Below are positions 9,367 through 21,400 of a DNA stretch of 64,000 bases, piece by piece. Location of the stretch: positions 18,493,408 through 18,557,407 of the forward strand of contig CM070632.1 of the NCBI GenBank assembly GCA_036346255.1. The letters are read 5' to 3'. The position numbers and the translations under genes are program-made. Below the pieces are notes generated by a model. The model did no database searches and was not told the DNA's origin. It was given only the letters and a program-made list of their open reading frames with translations. The stretch is from Ampelocalamus luodianensis. Lineage: Eukaryota; Streptophyta; Magnoliopsida; Poales; Poaceae. Every line of letters begins with the position of its first letter. Position 1 is the stretch's first letter.

Positions 9367-10505
9367 TTACACATAGAACTTGCGTAACTGGTCAATGTTC
9401 CAAGAATTTGAGAGAACACGTCCGTCTTCCATTGCAAGTCGTACCGATCCTGGACGCGTTACTTCGACCACAGTGTAAGGACCTTCCCATTTAGGGGAAA
9501 GTTTGTTCCGATTAGACGGGATTGATAAGCGTCAATACCGGTCACCTACGGCAAGGTCGCGAGGTTGACCTACGATCGTAGTATCTGCGCAGGGTCTGTT
9601 GGTAGACTGCGGAACGGATTAAGGCCTAGTTTCTCTTTTCCTCAAGCAGGTTGATGTCATCCGCTCGGAATTGTTCTTGAATGGAGGCATTGAACTTGTC
9701 GACCCGTGCTGACCTGATCTTTAGTTCTGGTGGAAGCATTGCTTCGGCACCGAAGACTAGAAAGAAAGGCGTTTCTCCTGTAGCTCGGCTAGGCGTCGTG
9801 CAAATTGCCCATAATACTGAAGGTAATTCTTGTACCCAAGCCCCGGCGCTGACAAGCTGATCGAAGACTCGGGTTTTGATCCCTTCATTATCCGCCATTC
9901 GCTCTCGATCGCCCGTTGCTTTGGGGGTGGGCGACAGAAGTGTAACACAAACGAGTTCCCAACTCGTCGCAAAATTCCTGAAATTTTGCGCTTGTAAACT
10001 GTTTGCCATTATCTGTGATAATTCGACTTGGTACTCCAAACCGAGTGATCACGCATCTCATCATGAACCGTTTTGCTGCTTCCGTTGTTATCCCAGTCAC
10101 AGGCTCAACTTCTATCCATTTTGTGAACGTATCGATAGCCACAAAAAGGAACTCGGAACCTCCTGGAGCTCTGGGTAACGGTCCTAGGATATCAAGACCC
10201 CAGGTCGCAAAAGGCCAGGATAAAGGAATTGTTTGCAATGCCTGAGCCGGTTGGTGTATTTGCCGGCTATGAAACTGGCACTGTACACACTTCTTAACCA
10301 GCTCTCTGGCATCATGGAGGGCTGTTGGCCAATAAAAACCTTGTCGGAAAGCTTTACCGACCAGCGTTCTGTAGGAAGCATGAGTTCCACAGATCCCTCC
10401 GTGTATGTCGTGAAGGAGTTTTAACCCTTTGTTCTGCGGAATACATCGCATGAGCACCCCTTGTGTTCCTCTTTTATAAAGGACACCTTCGACCAAAGTA
10501 TACAT
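9367..10505 (-). pseudogene. Outer element integrase and pol C-terminus
   Basis: The minus strand from 10505 encodes a zinc-binding region (HIHGGICGTH...CVQCQ), then the catalytic core with DILGPLP, FTKWIEVEPV, RIITDNGKQF and an SVAHPQSNG motif, matching the DD35E integrase of Ty3/gypsy elements. Near 9970 the reading frame breaks, and the C-terminal part continues in other frames (LPSVLWAICTTPSRATGETP at about 9780-9850). The polyprotein ends at a TAA at 9367-9369 after WNIDQLRKFYV. I see no chromodomain, as expected for the Tat lineage. The enzyme would insert cDNA into the chromosome, but the frameshifts rule out a working product. Confidence 0.88.
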
Positions 10506-11255
10506 TTTGGCCTTTCGGGATAGTCGATCTGCTTCTAGATCGTCATCGCACTGGAACCCTTTGAAGGTACATGTAGATGGGTGTCATCCATGTATCTTCG
10601 CACTCGGAGAGGTTTGTTTCATTGGGAGACGCCTCTAGTTCTTCGACTATAGACGACTTTTGAAGTCGCTCGAAACACCCTTTCGCATGCGAGGATCGAG
10701 AAGAAGCTAGGCGAGCGGTTGGTGCGAGGAAATTATCCTTTCGAGGATAAATTGTACCTCAAAACCCAAAAGTGCTTTTCTAACTTTTGAACTTCCAATA
10801 AGTACCGGACATGATCGAATTGGAGCACCGTACTCTTTTCCGACTTGATTCACGACTAGTTGAGAGTCTCCTCTACGTAGTCGTCGAATCGAGAGCGCTT
10901 CGCGGCTCGTATACCAGCTACCAAACCTTCGTACTCTGCCACGTTGTTAGTGGCCTGAAAGTTTAATTGTATGGCATACTTTAAGGTTTCTCGGTGGGAG
11001 ATTCCAGACCACCCGACCCGAGCCACTTATCGTGGCGACCCGTCAAAGTACATCGCCCATCGATCGTGGGAATCGTCGGGATCTGAACAGTTCAAGATTT
11101 GTCCACTCGGCGACAAAGTCTGCCAAGATCTGGGATTTAATGGCCGTTCGGGACACGAAATGGATGTCGAACGCCCAAGTTTGATCGACCATTTTTCCAT
11201 ACGCCCATTGTTTCCTATTCGGAGGATCGCTCCCAAGGAAACTCAAGCGGCATGA
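10506..11255 (-). pseudogene. Outer element RNase H region
   Basis: Minus-strand fragments in shifting frames read KWSIKL, then TAIKSQILADFVAEW, then MYFDGS and finally NNVAEYEGLVAGIRAA. The YFDGS and NNVAEYE motifs are the RNase H core of Ty3/gypsy polyproteins, and the segment joins RT at 11256 to integrase at 10505 in the normal order. At least three frameshifts or stops separate the pieces. RNase H would remove the RNA strand during reverse transcription. Confidence 0.75.
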
Positions 11256-12404
11256 CTAGTTTGTGCCAAAATAATGCGCAGCTTTCCTCGAAGACATGAG
11301 GAGGGCATATAGAAGTTTTTGAACCTGAGGGTAACGCTCCTTAGGTCCGTGTAAAACCTCACTGACGTAGTAGACTGGCCGTTGAATGTTTTCACGTTCT
11401 ACGACCAGTACTGCGCTCACTGCCTGTGGCGTGGCAGCTAGGTAAACTAAGAGCGTCTCTCCTGGTTTCGGTGAAACCAGGACAGGAGCACTCGTAAGAT
11501 ACCTCTTGACTTCCTCGAAGGCTAAGCTAGCCTCTTCAGTCCACTCGAAGCCTTCGTGTTTCCTTAGAAGTTTGAAGAAAGGGAGCTCTTTTTCTCCCAG
11601 GCGTGCTATGAAACGACTTAACGCCGCCATGCATCCTGTGAGTTTCTGGACTTCTTTCTTCGTGGTTGGGGAGCGCATCTGAGTGATGGCTTTTATCTTT
11701 TCGGGATTTGCTTCTATTACTCGTGCAGAGACCAGAAATCCAAGTAATTTCCCCGAAGAGACCCCAAACACACACTTCTCAGGATTAAGTTTCAAGTGGT
11801 GCTTTCTGAGGTTATCGAAAGTCTCCTGTAAGTCTGTGATATGATTGAGTCGTTTGCTGCTTTTTACAACTAGATCATCAACATAGGCTTCCAGATTTCG
11901 GCCTAGTTGAGGAGCAAAAGTCATTTGCATCAAACGCTGAAAAGAAGCTCCAGCATTTTTTAAGCCGAATGGCATTTTGACATAGCAAAATATCCCAAAC
12001 GGTGTAATAAACGCGGTCTTCTCCTCATCTTCTCGACACATACTAATCTGGTTGTAATCAGAGTATGCATCTAGAAAACTCAACATTTCACACCCTGCAG
12101 TAGAGTCAACCAGCTGATCGATACGAGATAAAGGGAAATCATCTTTTGGACAAGCTTTATTAAGGTCGGTAAAGTCCACGCACATACGCCATTTGCCATT
12201 CGACTTTCTAACCATTACAGGGTTGGCCAACCACTCGGGGTGGTCGACTTCTCTTATGAAGCCTGCTTTAAGCAACTTGTCCAATTCTGATCTAATTGCA
12301 TCTCGTCGATCAGGGGCAAATCTCCGTAATTTTTGTTTTACGGGTAATTTATCAGGCCGTAAAGCTAGCCTGTGCTCGATCACTTCCCTAGGGACTCCGG
12401 GCAT
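11256..12404 (-). CDS. Outer element reverse transcriptase domain
   Basis: A continuous 382-codon minus frame covers the whole RT. It starts at an internal methionine (MPGVPREVIEHRLAL), followed by VVDHPEW-type and WRMCVDFTDLNKACPKDDFP motifs, the palm motif LDAYSDYNQI, FGLKNAGASFQRLM and the active-site AYVDDLVVKS. It ends with the thumb/connection (LTGCMAALSRFIARL) and the start of RNase H (ETLLVYLAATPQAVSAVL). Both aspartates of the active site are present, so this domain is the best-preserved part of pol. It is a piece of the larger Gag-Pol polyprotein, not a free-standing gene; upstream protease and downstream RNase H are broken. Confidence 0.9.
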   Translation of the reverse strand: MPGVPREVIEHRLALRPDKLPVKQKLRRFAPDRRDAIRSELDKLLKAGFIREVDHPEWLANPVMVRKSNGKWRMCVDFTDLNKACPKDDFPLSRIDQLVDSTAGCEMLSFLDAYSDYNQISMCREDEEKTAFITPFGIFCYVKMPFGLKNAGASFQRLMQMTFAPQLGRNLEAYVDDLVVKSSKRLNHITDLQETFDNLRKHHLKLNPEKCVFGVSSGKLLGFLVSARVIEANPEKIKAITQMRSPTTKKEVQKLTGCMAALSRFIARLGEKELPFFKLLRKHEGFEWTEEASLAFEEVKRYLTSAPVLVSPKPGETLLVYLAATPQAVSAVLVVERENIQRPVYYVSEVLHGPKERYPQVQKLLYALLMSSRKAAHYFGTN

Positions 12405-12467
12405 GTCGGATGCTTGCCACGCGAAGACATCAGCGTTTGCCTGGAGGAAAGTGATGAGGGTGTCTTC

Positions 12468-13060
12468 CTATTTGGGGTCGGAAGAATCCCCAATGCGAAC
12501 AGTCTTCGAGGGCTCCTCTGCGTCCAAATGAACCTCCTTGACCTGGTCGTTCGGCTTAGGTGCAGCTTTAGGCTTCGACTTACTAGTCGAAGCCTGACTT
12601 TCGTCTCGAGTTGGTAGTTGTCCAACTATCTCGAGGGAGCGACGGTCGCAAGAGTGCGCCATCTTCTTGTCACAGTATATTGTGATCACTCCTTTGGGAC
12701 CTAGCATTTTAAGACATTGGTACCCATAATGAGTAGCTATTAAGAATTTTGCCAAAGTAGGTCGTCCGAGTATGGCGTTATACCGAGACTTGGCCAATGG
12801 GTTTGACCGAAGACCCCGGTACGATTCCATGAAATGAATATCATACCGGTCTTACCTTGGTCCTGGGTACCTGCATCTCGTCTAGGGTACTCGTAAATAG
12901 TATGTTCAACGAGCTTCCACCATCAACCAAAACTCGATTGACTCGATAATTGTTGATGGTGGGTTCGACCACTATCGGAAATCGACCTGGTCTAGTCGAA
13001 GGGATCAGGTAATCACCCTTGTCGAAAGTAATGGTGACTTCCGACCACTTCGGTAATTTA
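12468..13060 (-). pseudogene. Outer element protease region
   Basis: Minus-strand pieces include SRYNAILGRPTLAKFLIATH and YLCLKMLGPKGVITI-type sequence, the conserved stretch that follows the aspartic protease in Tat-type gypsy elements and leads into RT. Further right (12880-13050), frames read SSLNILFTSTLDEMQVP-like and VLVDGGSSLNIL-like pieces containing the protease active-site region. Stops split the domain. Function would be cleavage of the Gag-Pol polyprotein. Confidence 0.7.
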
Positions 13061-13942
13061 TTGACAAGAGGGGAGTTGATTGTGTTTACCTCAAGCTCGA
13101 CAGCCTTCAGCTGCCTCCGTGATTCATATGCCGAAGATCCCCCATAGATGTGATCGATGGTGTGTTGCGGATCCTGAACGACATCTCTTCATCATCCGAC
13201 TCCTTCTGTCCACTTGTTTGGCCTATCTGTTCAAGAGTAGGAAGTGGCCCCTTGCCAGAGTAATAGTCTTTGAGTTTCCGTAGGAAAACTCGGCAGTTAC
13301 GAAGATCATGTCCTTCTTTTTTATGAAAATGACACCACCTGGGTTTGTCATTTCTCCGATCTTGGCGCTTACCTTTGCCTTGATCGGGATTTTGCTTGGC
13401 GTTGCGTGGCTCCTTGTCGCTTACGGCCAGGACTTCCTTAGAACCGGCAGCTGGAGATTTGTGTCTTTTTGCCTTGTTCTTAGATTTCTTAGCCTTTTTA
13501 TCCTTTTTCTTACCACTTTCACCTGCTTCCTGATGGATGTCGTCTTTGCGATCGATAGTATTATTTCACTCATCGCTTGGAAGAAATCGCATATCTATCG
13601 GTCATCTCAAAAAGTTCGGCGACGGTGGCAGGTGGATGTAAAACGATGTCTTCCGTAATCCTTCTGCTACGGACTCCCTGCTTGAAAGCCCTGATGACGG
13701 ATGAGTCAGAAACTTTCGGAATAGAATTTTGAACCTGACTGAAGCGCCTGATGAATTGGCGTAGCGTTTCATGGTTGTTCTGTCTTATCCGGTGCAAGTC
13801 ATCCTCCTTTCTTGGGCGGTTGTAAGTGCCACGGAAATTTGCCAAAAAAGATCACGAGGTGTTGCCATGAGTAGATCGATTCGAATGGTGATTTAAAAGC
13901 CATGATCGTGCGATCCTTCGAGCACGATCGGAAGGTAATTGT
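13061..13942 (-). pseudogene. Outer element gag, C-terminal half
   Basis: The minus frame near 13570-13845 reads NFRGTYNRPRKEDDLHRIRQ, then ETLRQFIRRFSQVQNSIPKV, the conserved retrotransposon gag domain. To its right, NYLPIVLEGS leads up to position 13942, where the nested chromovirus begins. The missing upstream part, EFLQIYTTAIRAAGGGEHVM, is found at 26992-27062 on the far side of that element. A lysine-rich segment at about 13440-13550 precedes the protease. Frames are broken at several points. Confidence 0.8.
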
Positions 13943-14732
13943 TGTGAGGACCCGCTTTATTTGGCTTGTAATGCTTAACCAACCACCGGTCCTAGCAGCA
14001 CAAATCAAATAATCGATCCTCTAGATATGTATACTTCCTAAAGCAAGATACACACCTCGGTACAAAATTAGACATCAACTCCATTCCAAATATAGAGTCC
14101 AAACACTACACTACCAAACGGAAGATAAACAAATAGTAGAGTTATTACAGACAAAGGCCGACAGGCCACAAGATACATAAATAACGAGAAAGAAGTCGGC
14201 GGAAGCAAAGTGTCATAAGATGGCTATAAACAAAGCCAATCGCGTGCCTCCAACCCACAAGGCATCGGCGACCGACCGCCAAGTCTAGTCGTCCACGAAA
14301 CGGCAACACTGACTCACGTAAGTGACGCCTTGGGGCTCACCTTCTTCCTCTGCAACAAAAACATTAAGCAAAGCACACGAGTACAAAGATTGTCTTTGTA
14401 CCGCAAGACCGACGTGTGAACTAGCGGACTGTTCATATGCTACATGCACTTATTTGGTGGAGGCCATATGTTTCATTTGCATAAAGTCAATTTTCATTTG
14501 CAATAAGGTAATACTGCTTTAAAGGCAAGTTTGCAATTCATTTTTAAGATTGAAATAACAGAAGGGATATTAATAACAAAAGCGAAAGATAAACAACCTA
14601 GAAGTGACTATCCCAATAGTCACCCCAACAATAGCACGAATCCCGTTCGTACCACCCATCAAGTTTTAATTTAAATGTTGTAGGCTAGTTCTTACGGGGC
14701 GTATCCGAGCGTGTCCATAACCTAGGGCGAGG

Positions 14733-14744
14733 CTATTCGAATAG
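14733..14744. promoter_or_regulatory. CTATTCGAATAG palindrome module, nested LTR left copy
   Basis: A perfect 12-bp palindrome, preceded by a 'cataacctagggcgagg' stretch and followed by 'tttaacctgc...gtacc...acccacac'. The same arrangement recurs in unrelated gypsy LTRs at 44535 and 50638 and in the right LTR copy at 23644. Role unknown; a conserved LTR core or protein-binding site is an inference. Confidence 0.6.
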
Positions 14745-17186
14745 TTTTAACCTGCGGGGTGTACCAATGTACCCACACTTGGGACCGCCTTTAAACCAAG
14801 CACACTTCCAAGGTATCTTTGCACACTAAGTCCTACGAGACTTTTTCCGATATTGTGTATTAACTACGAGCGCTCGTATGGATAGAAATCCATACGCTTA
14901 CATGGTAAAGCCGAAAGACAACTACCCACTCGGGATAAAGCTTTTCTGACAACTACCATGCTCCCACCTCCATCCTCCCCGCGACCTCCTGCGACCGGAG
15001 CCAATACACGCCAAAGTACTAGGTCAAGAGAGGTCCCATATACTCTAGTGTGGTTAGCACGCAAAATGCTCAATGCGGTGGCGCAAGTAACTCGGTCCTT
15101 AAGCGGCTCGGGCACCTTTCCACCACACCCAACAGATCACACCACCTTACCATTGTGCCCAAGTCTAAATCATTTTTGTTTTCATTTTTAATTTTGCAAT
15201 TAAACATAGCGAAATGCTAAAACATAAAGTTATAGTAAATTTTGTGTGATCAAGGTTACCGACTAAAGTCGATAACCGCCAGATTCTACCGATAGCTAAG
15301 CATGTCTAAGCAAGTTGACCGGATCTACTAAGTGACAAGAGATCATCCAAATACCTCTAATCACAACAAATAACCTAGGCTCGGTAGTAGAGATCAATAT
15401 TTTGACTACGAGGATATGCAACTCTGATTTAACTAATCAATTTAACACAAATTAAGCAATGCATACATACAATTTGAAACAAAATATTAGACTTTAAAAT
15501 ACCGGGATTATCATGATCAAACTGCTTGCACGGATCTTTGTTGCTCAATTTGTTGCGGAGGGTCGTTCTCGTGGTTGCCGCAAATATCGAATCCTAACGA
15601 TTGAACAAAGCAAATAATAAGAGCGAATAACACCGACCAAACTCAAACATGCAACAACAAACAAACATACTAAAATTCACACAACAGCTAAAGCATGATA
15701 TAACAAAATTTTAGAAACAGAGAACAATTCATTTTAAGTGGTTATGAATTTTCTAAGAATTTTCTAAGCTAACAATTCACATGAAAACACTAGCTAATTA
15801 CTTAACAAATTTTCATGAACAAAAACAGTATCTAAAACCTAACCTGATAATTAGCACACTAAAAATGAAAATTTACAGAGTTGGTTTCACTGGACTTGGA
15901 CAATTATTGAAAAAGATATGAATTTTCTAACTTGGAAAAAATACATAAAACACCATTTAATTAATTAACAGATTTTTGCTACAGAGACAAGGTTGAGACT
16001 AATTTTAATAAATAGCACAATTAAAATGAAAATGAACAAAGATTGGTTTCATGCGATTTGGATAAAAATTGAATTAGCTATGCATTTTACAAGTTTAATT
16101 GAATTATCACTCAACGAAAACATAAACCGAAATACTAAATCATTTCCGAAATCTATAATGCACTAATTCCATTTCGCACCTGACAATACTAGCCCCACAT
16201 CGACAATGGGCCCAAAATCTTGACGAGCAGTTGCGCGAAAGTGACGTCGGCGTATTCTAAGAATACACCTTTGACTTATCAAGGTGTACTTCTAACATAT
16301 ACACACGCAGAAATCGCTTCCCGGCAGAGAAAACGTATAACGAGCTACGGACCTAGCGACAAAGATGGACCCACATGGCGGTGACTCGGAGAACAAATAA
16401 CGGGCCGATTAAAGGACTTCTAAACGCGATTTATGAGAGGGCCCACAAGTCGAGACTCAGGCTAAACAAGATTAGCGCTAAACTAACTCCACCGCCGCTC
16501 ACCGGCGCAAGACGGGCGGCGGCGCGCGCCAAGAATCAACTTGCTAACGGCGGGTTTACGGCGAGTGAGTGATACCTTCGGGTTCGCGAAGATCTCACGA
16601 ACTCGATGACGGTGACGCGACCCACGGGATGCCGCGGTGGTCAGCGCGAACGGAGGCGGAGAAGAAGATGCGGCTTCCGCGGAGAGGACGCGACAAGCTT
16701 CTAGAAGACTCCGGAAGGTGCGCACAAGCTTCGCCCCAACACCAGGAGCAAGAAGCACACGATAACGCCGACGAAGAAAGCCCGAGGTAGCCGGAATTTC
16801 CACGGTGGCGGAAAACCGAGCTTGGAGAAGAATTGGTCGCACGCCCGCAACGATGCACAAAGGCGCTAAAGCCCACCGTTAGATTCGGTGCATCGCTGCG
16901 ATCCTAAGGGACTAGTTGGCGGAGCTAGAAACTCACCGAGATCACAAACGAGCTCGCGGGCCGAGATCGCGGGGCGAGACGACGATATCGCCCAGTGATC
17001 CACTGACGCCAAGGACCCGGTTGGGCAAAATGGAGGCGGCGTCGGCGTGGATCACGGTGGCGTGGTTGCGAGAATCAAGGCGCGGCGCTAACACGCGGCG
17101 CTACCTTCGCCCTCTTCGCCGCCAAAGCAGAAGCGGGCGGAGAAAGTGAAGAGCGAAGAAACGATGAATGAATGAGTGCGGTGAGG

Positions 17187-17194
17187 TTATAAAG
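17187..17194 (-). promoter_or_regulatory. TATA box of the nested LTR, left copy
   Basis: The minus strand reads CTTTATAA followed by CCTCACCGCACTCATTC, giving a GC-rich promoter with TATA roughly 870 bp into the LTR in element orientation. It is conserved in the right copy at 26097-26104. Confidence 0.5.
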
Positions 17195-18068
17195 CTCGCG
17201 ATGCTCACGGACGGACACGAGGGCAAATAGGTGGCGGCGAGGTACGTGGCACCCATGCGCGAACGCCGCGAGCTCGGTGAGTCGCGGAGAAGACGAGGCG
17301 AATCGGCGGTAGGGTCCACACGTCGACGGACGGTGGCGGTGCGAACCGGTGGTTTGACTCGATCGAGATCGCAACGACCGCTGGATCTCGAAATGGACGG
17401 TGAGATTGGTGTATGCATTCGGACAGTCGGTTGCGCACGCGACGCGGATCGTTCGATTTGCATCGGACGGTCACGATCGATTGGACTCGGGTGGTGCGAT
17501 TAGTTGACGCGACCGAGTCCATTAGTGCGGTCGGACTCGAGCCCAAGTGTGGTTCGGGCCCGACAAACAGTGTTTTCAGAATTCGATTTAAAAGACAGAG
17601 AGGTTTTGGGAAATTTTTAGAGATAGCTCCAGGGCTCCAAAAATTTCGAAATTTTTATGGAAGCTAACTGGAACAGAGGAACACCTTGTGTAATTTTTCC
17701 AGGAGTTTTTATGCTCTAGATTTCTCCCACTAAAATTCACAAGCTGCTGAACAGAAGTTTGACCAGATTTCTAAACTGGTTTGACTTGGGCATTTGAAAT
17801 AGCAAACAAAATCTAAAAATTGTGAAATAATTCAGGAGGTAGATAGGATGATCAAGATGATAGGAAAATAATTTCAGAGGATGATCACAAGTTTGAAAGC
17901 TAAGAATTTGTTGACAACAATTTCCATTCACAAGAATTTAATTCTAGAAAATGGAAATTGTTGGGGAAAATTTGGAAAACTTCCAAATGATTTGATGAGA
18001 CAACAAAAGTTTTTATTTCTCCTCAAAATTTTACATTTGAAATACAAACCCTAAGTTTGGGTGTTACA

Positions 18069-18080
18069 AATCTCCCCCTT
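18069..18080 (-). promoter_or_regulatory. Polypurine tract of the nested chromovirus
   Basis: Minus strand AAGGGGGAGATT lies directly before TGTAACACCC, the start of the 3' LTR. This sets the element orientation as minus. Confidence 0.78.
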
Positions 18081-18099
18081 ACAGAATCTCGCCCGAGAT

Positions 18100-18250
18100 T
18101 CTCGATCATGGGAGAAGAAGGATGGGTAATCTGCCGGAGACGATCTTCCCGCTCCCAAGTAGCTTCATCCTCGAGTGGTTCGACCACTGAACTTTAAGGA
18201 ACTTGATCACACGGTTCCTTATTCGCGTTCAGCTTCTTCGAGGATACGAA
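18100..18250 (-). pseudogene. Chromodomain remnant at the pol C-terminus
   Basis: After RPVRILEEAERE the frame hits stops. Continuing in neighbouring frames gives KFLKVQWS-like, then EPLEDEATWEREDRL and finally YPSFFSHDRESRARFCKGE up to the polypurine tract. ILEEAERR, KVQWSNH and EATWERE are the three blocks of a chromovirus chromodomain, which directs integration to modified chromatin. Two frameshifts disable it. Confidence 0.72.
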
Positions 18251-19575
18251 CGGGGCGCTCACGATAAGACAGATCTTCCTGCACATCGATATTTTCCAAT
18301 GGTGTTTCCTCAACCGGAACACGGAGGCACTTCTTCAATTGCGACACATGGAAAACATCATGCACCCCCTCAAGTGTAGCTGGCAACTCCAACTGGTATG
18401 CAACAGCTCCCACTTTCTTGATGACGCGATAAGGCCCGACATACCGAGGAGCCAATTTGCCCTTGACACCAAAACGACGATGTCCCTTCAGAGGTGAGAC
18501 TTTGAGATACACAAAGTCATTGGGCTGGAAACTCAACTCACGGCGACGCCGATCTGCATAGCTCTTCTGCCTGGACTGAGCTACGCGCAAGTGCTCACGA
18601 ATCAACTGCACTTGGTTCTCGGCCTCATTAATTGAGTCTGGGCCAAAGAACTGCCTTTCACCAGTTTCTGACCAGTTCAACGGTGTTCTGCAGCGCCGCC
18701 CATACAAAGCCTCAAATGGTGCCATACCGAGACTAGCCTGGAAGCTGTTGTTGTAGGAGAACTCGGAAAGCGGTAGGCACTTCTCCCAATTCTTTCCATA
18801 GGAAAGAACACAAGCACGGAGCATATCTTCAAGCACCTGATTGACTCGCTCTGTCTGACCATCAGTCTGAGGATGGTAGGCGGTGCTGAAAGTAAGACGG
18901 GTACCCATGGCCTCCTGCAGACTGTGCCAAAAATCGGGAAGTGAAAAGAGAACCACGATCTGACACTATCGTTCGTGGCACACCATGCAGACTCACAATG
19001 CGGGATATGTAAAGATCCGCTAGCTGATTCACATCAATCCTCGATCGCACTGGAAGGAAATGGGCCACCTTCGTCAATCGATCAATGATAACCCATAATG
19101 CATCCTTCCCGTAGGAGCACGGCGGACCGATGATAAAATCCATGCCTACGTAATCCCACTTCCACTCGTATAGGCAAGGGTGAAGAAGACCACGGACGCG
19201 ATGCTCGGCCTTGACACGACAACATATGTCACATCTGGCCACGAACCTGGCAATCTCGCGCTTCATGCGAGTCCACCAGAATTTTTGACGCAGATCTTGC
19301 TACATTTTGGTGGCCCCGGGATGGATGGACAAAGGCGAATCATGGGCCTCCTGAAGAATCAAATCTCGCAACTCTGGGACCTTTGGGACCACAAGACGCT
19401 GCCCAAACCATACGACACCGTGCTCATCTTCTGTGAAACACTTGGCTGACCCATTCTTGATGTTCTGTTTAATTTTACCCACACCATCATCTGATTGTTG
19501 TGCTGCTTTGACTTGATCCACCAAGGTCGGTTGCACAACCAAGGCAGCAAGGGAACCATGCTCAACCAAACCCAA
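18219..19575 (-). pseudogene. Nested chromovirus integrase
   Basis: Minus-strand fragments in order are LRDLILQEAHDSPLSIHPG (19300-19575), then CDICCRVKAEHR with the zinc-binding cysteines and GMDFIIGPP, VIIDRLTKVAHFLPV and TIVSDRGSLFTSRF (18862-19266). They continue with STAYHPQTDGQTERVNQVLE, the third catalytic region, through LPLSEFSYNNSFQASLGMAP, ending in the GPYRVIKKVGAVAYQLELP fold (18219-18956). All three catalytic acidic residues can be located, but at least two frame breaks separate the pieces (near 19270 and 18900). Without those breaks it would be a typical Ty3/gypsy integrase. Confidence 0.88.
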
Positions 19576-19623
19576 GTTGAGACGCTGAAATTCTGCAAGA
19601 AGTGCGAGTTCTTTGCTCTTGGA

Positions 19624-20264
19624 TCATCGAGTCTCGCAATACACCTTTCGGCTAAGTGCATCAGCAACCACATTGGCCTTGCCCGGATGATACTGAATAC
19701 CCATGTCATAATCTTTGATCAATTCTAGCCATCTCCTCTGCCTGAGGTTCAGATCTGGCTGGGTGAACAGGTATTTCAAGCTCTTGTGATCAGAATACAC
19801 CTCGCAATGATTCTGCGTCGATAATGCCGCCAAATCTTGAGTGCATGAACCACAAAGACAAGCTCTAAATCGTGGGTGGGATAGTTGAGCTCATGAGGTC
19901 TCAACTGCCTGGATGCATAAGCAACTGCCTTGCCTTCCTACATAAGAACACATCCAAGACCACGACGAGAGGCATCACAATAAATATCGAAGCTCTTGTG
20001 GATATCGGAAGAGTGAGGATCAGTGAAGTCAAACGCTGCTTGAGCTCCCAAAGCTCCCATCACAAGCGAGGACCACACAAACTTCTTGTCCTTCTTGAGC
20101 AATTCGGTCATCGGCTTGGCGATCTTGGAGAAGTTCTCGATAAAGCGCGGTAGTAGCCCGCTAAACCGAAAACTCCGCACATCGGTGACTCGACTTGGCT
20201 GCCCCCAAGATAGAACATCGCTGACCTTATCGGGATCCACAATATGCCTCCACTGAAAGAACAT
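19624..20264 (-). pseudogene. Nested chromovirus RNase H
   Basis: Minus-strand pieces include GLLPRFIENFSKIAKPMTEL (RT connection), then FDIYCDASRRGLGCVLM, the RNase H catalytic start (19938-20264). The end of the domain, VYSDHKSLKYLFTQPDLNLR, then QRRWLELIKDYDMGIQYHPG and NVVADALSRK, lies at 19624-19833. The frame is interrupted around 19830-19940. Order and motifs are those of chromovirus pol. Confidence 0.85.
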
Positions 20265-20296
20265 GGCCCAAGAATGCCACTTCCTTCAACCGTAAC

Positions 20297-20900
20297 TCAC
20301 ATTTGCTTGAACTTTGCATATAGTGGTGTTCCCGCAATTTGCCCAAAACAATCCTCGATGCTCAAAGATGCTCGCTTGATCTTGGAATAGATAAGAATAT
20401 CATCAATAAAGACCACCACAAATTTATCCAAATACTCCATGAATATCGAATTCATAAGGTTCATGAACAAAGCTGGAGCATTGGTTAAACCGAAAGACAT
20501 GACGGTGTACTCGTCAGACCCATAACGAGTAGTGAAAGCCGTCTTCGGAATATCCTCTGATCCGATCCTCGACTGATGATACCCCATTCTCAAATCAATC
20601 TTGAGAACACCTGGCTCCGTGAACCGACGAACAGATCATCAATGCGGGCAAAGGATATTTGTTCTTCACCGTCACCTCATTGAGAGGACGGTAATCAACA
20701 CACATGCGCAAAGTCTTGTCCTTCTTCTTCACAAAGATCACCTGACAACCCCAAGGAGATGAACTGGGGCGGATGAAACCCTTCGCTTGGAGCTCGCCAA
20801 GCCGCTTCTTCAATTCTTCTAGCTCATTGGGAGGCATCCGTCACGCGCCGAGATAGGGGCGATCGGGCAGCAACTCAATGACAAACTCAAGGTCTCGAAC
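20297..20900 (-). pseudogene. Nested chromovirus reverse transcriptase
   Basis: The minus strand gives MPPNELEELKKRLGELQAKG, then SSSPWGCQVIFVKKKDKTLR and MCVDYRPLNEVTVKNKYPLP (20595-20837). After a frame break come MRMGYHQSRI, PKTAFTTRYG, then VMSFGLTNAPALFMNLMN and the active-site FIDDILIYSK (20297-20593). Relative to the family, the stretch between PLP and the MRMGYHQ motif is compressed and frameshifted. Both active-site aspartates are retained. Confidence 0.88.
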
Positions 20901-21400
20901 CGAGGCATCCCGGCAAGTCTTCGTGAAAGACATCCGTAAAGTCGATACTATGGGAACATCCACGAATTTGCAAGGTCAAGCTTAAGCTTCTAATGCACAT
21001 AGATGCGCCCCCGAAGCCGCGCGAAATCCGACCCGCCACTTTGAAGGGTGGTGAGATAGACAATCTTCCCGCACAATCGATTTGCCCCAAGTGTTGGGAC
21101 AACCACCCATGCCAAGAATCACATCCGACTCATTGAATCGAGCGTAATAAGATTTGCCAAAAATCCCACTCCTTTGACTATGATAGGAACATCCCGACAT
21201 CAGAATCACCTCTCATCTCCACCGAGAGCAAATGAGCAAAGGAACTCCCAAAGGAACACAAGAAGACCACTAGCAGCAAATGATCTTGAAATAAAGAATG
21301 CGATGCTCGAATCAAATAATACTGCAGGCAAGACGAGAATTGACAAGAAGTGTACCCATCACGACATCCGCGCCTCCCGAGCCTCCTCGGTGAAAGGTGG
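20901..21400 (-). pseudogene. Nested chromovirus protease region
   Basis: Between the zinc knuckle and RT, broken minus frames read DVILGMGGCPNTWG-like and YYARFNESDVILGMGG sequence. This resembles the conserved DVILGMDWL block that follows the aspartic protease in chromoviruses. The expected VLIDSGATHSF active site is not readable in one frame. Assignment rests mainly on position. Confidence 0.55.

Larger units (their letters stand above)
13943..18068 (-). repeat. 3' LTR of the nested chromovirus (left copy, 4.1 kb)
   Basis: Starts TGTGAGGACCCG and ends GGGTGTTACA on plus, so in element orientation it begins TGTAACACCC. It holds an AT-rich half (about 14500-16300) and a GC-rich half (about 16370-17560) with no protein-coding sense. 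By eye it is nearly identical to the right copy except for many small indels in GC-rich tracts. Confidence 0.92.

Noticed and set aside
16483..17546. Several 80-125 codon frames in the nested LTR
   Set aside because: They lie inside a GC-rich LTR half, are not conserved in frame between the two LTR copies because of indels, and have no known domain.
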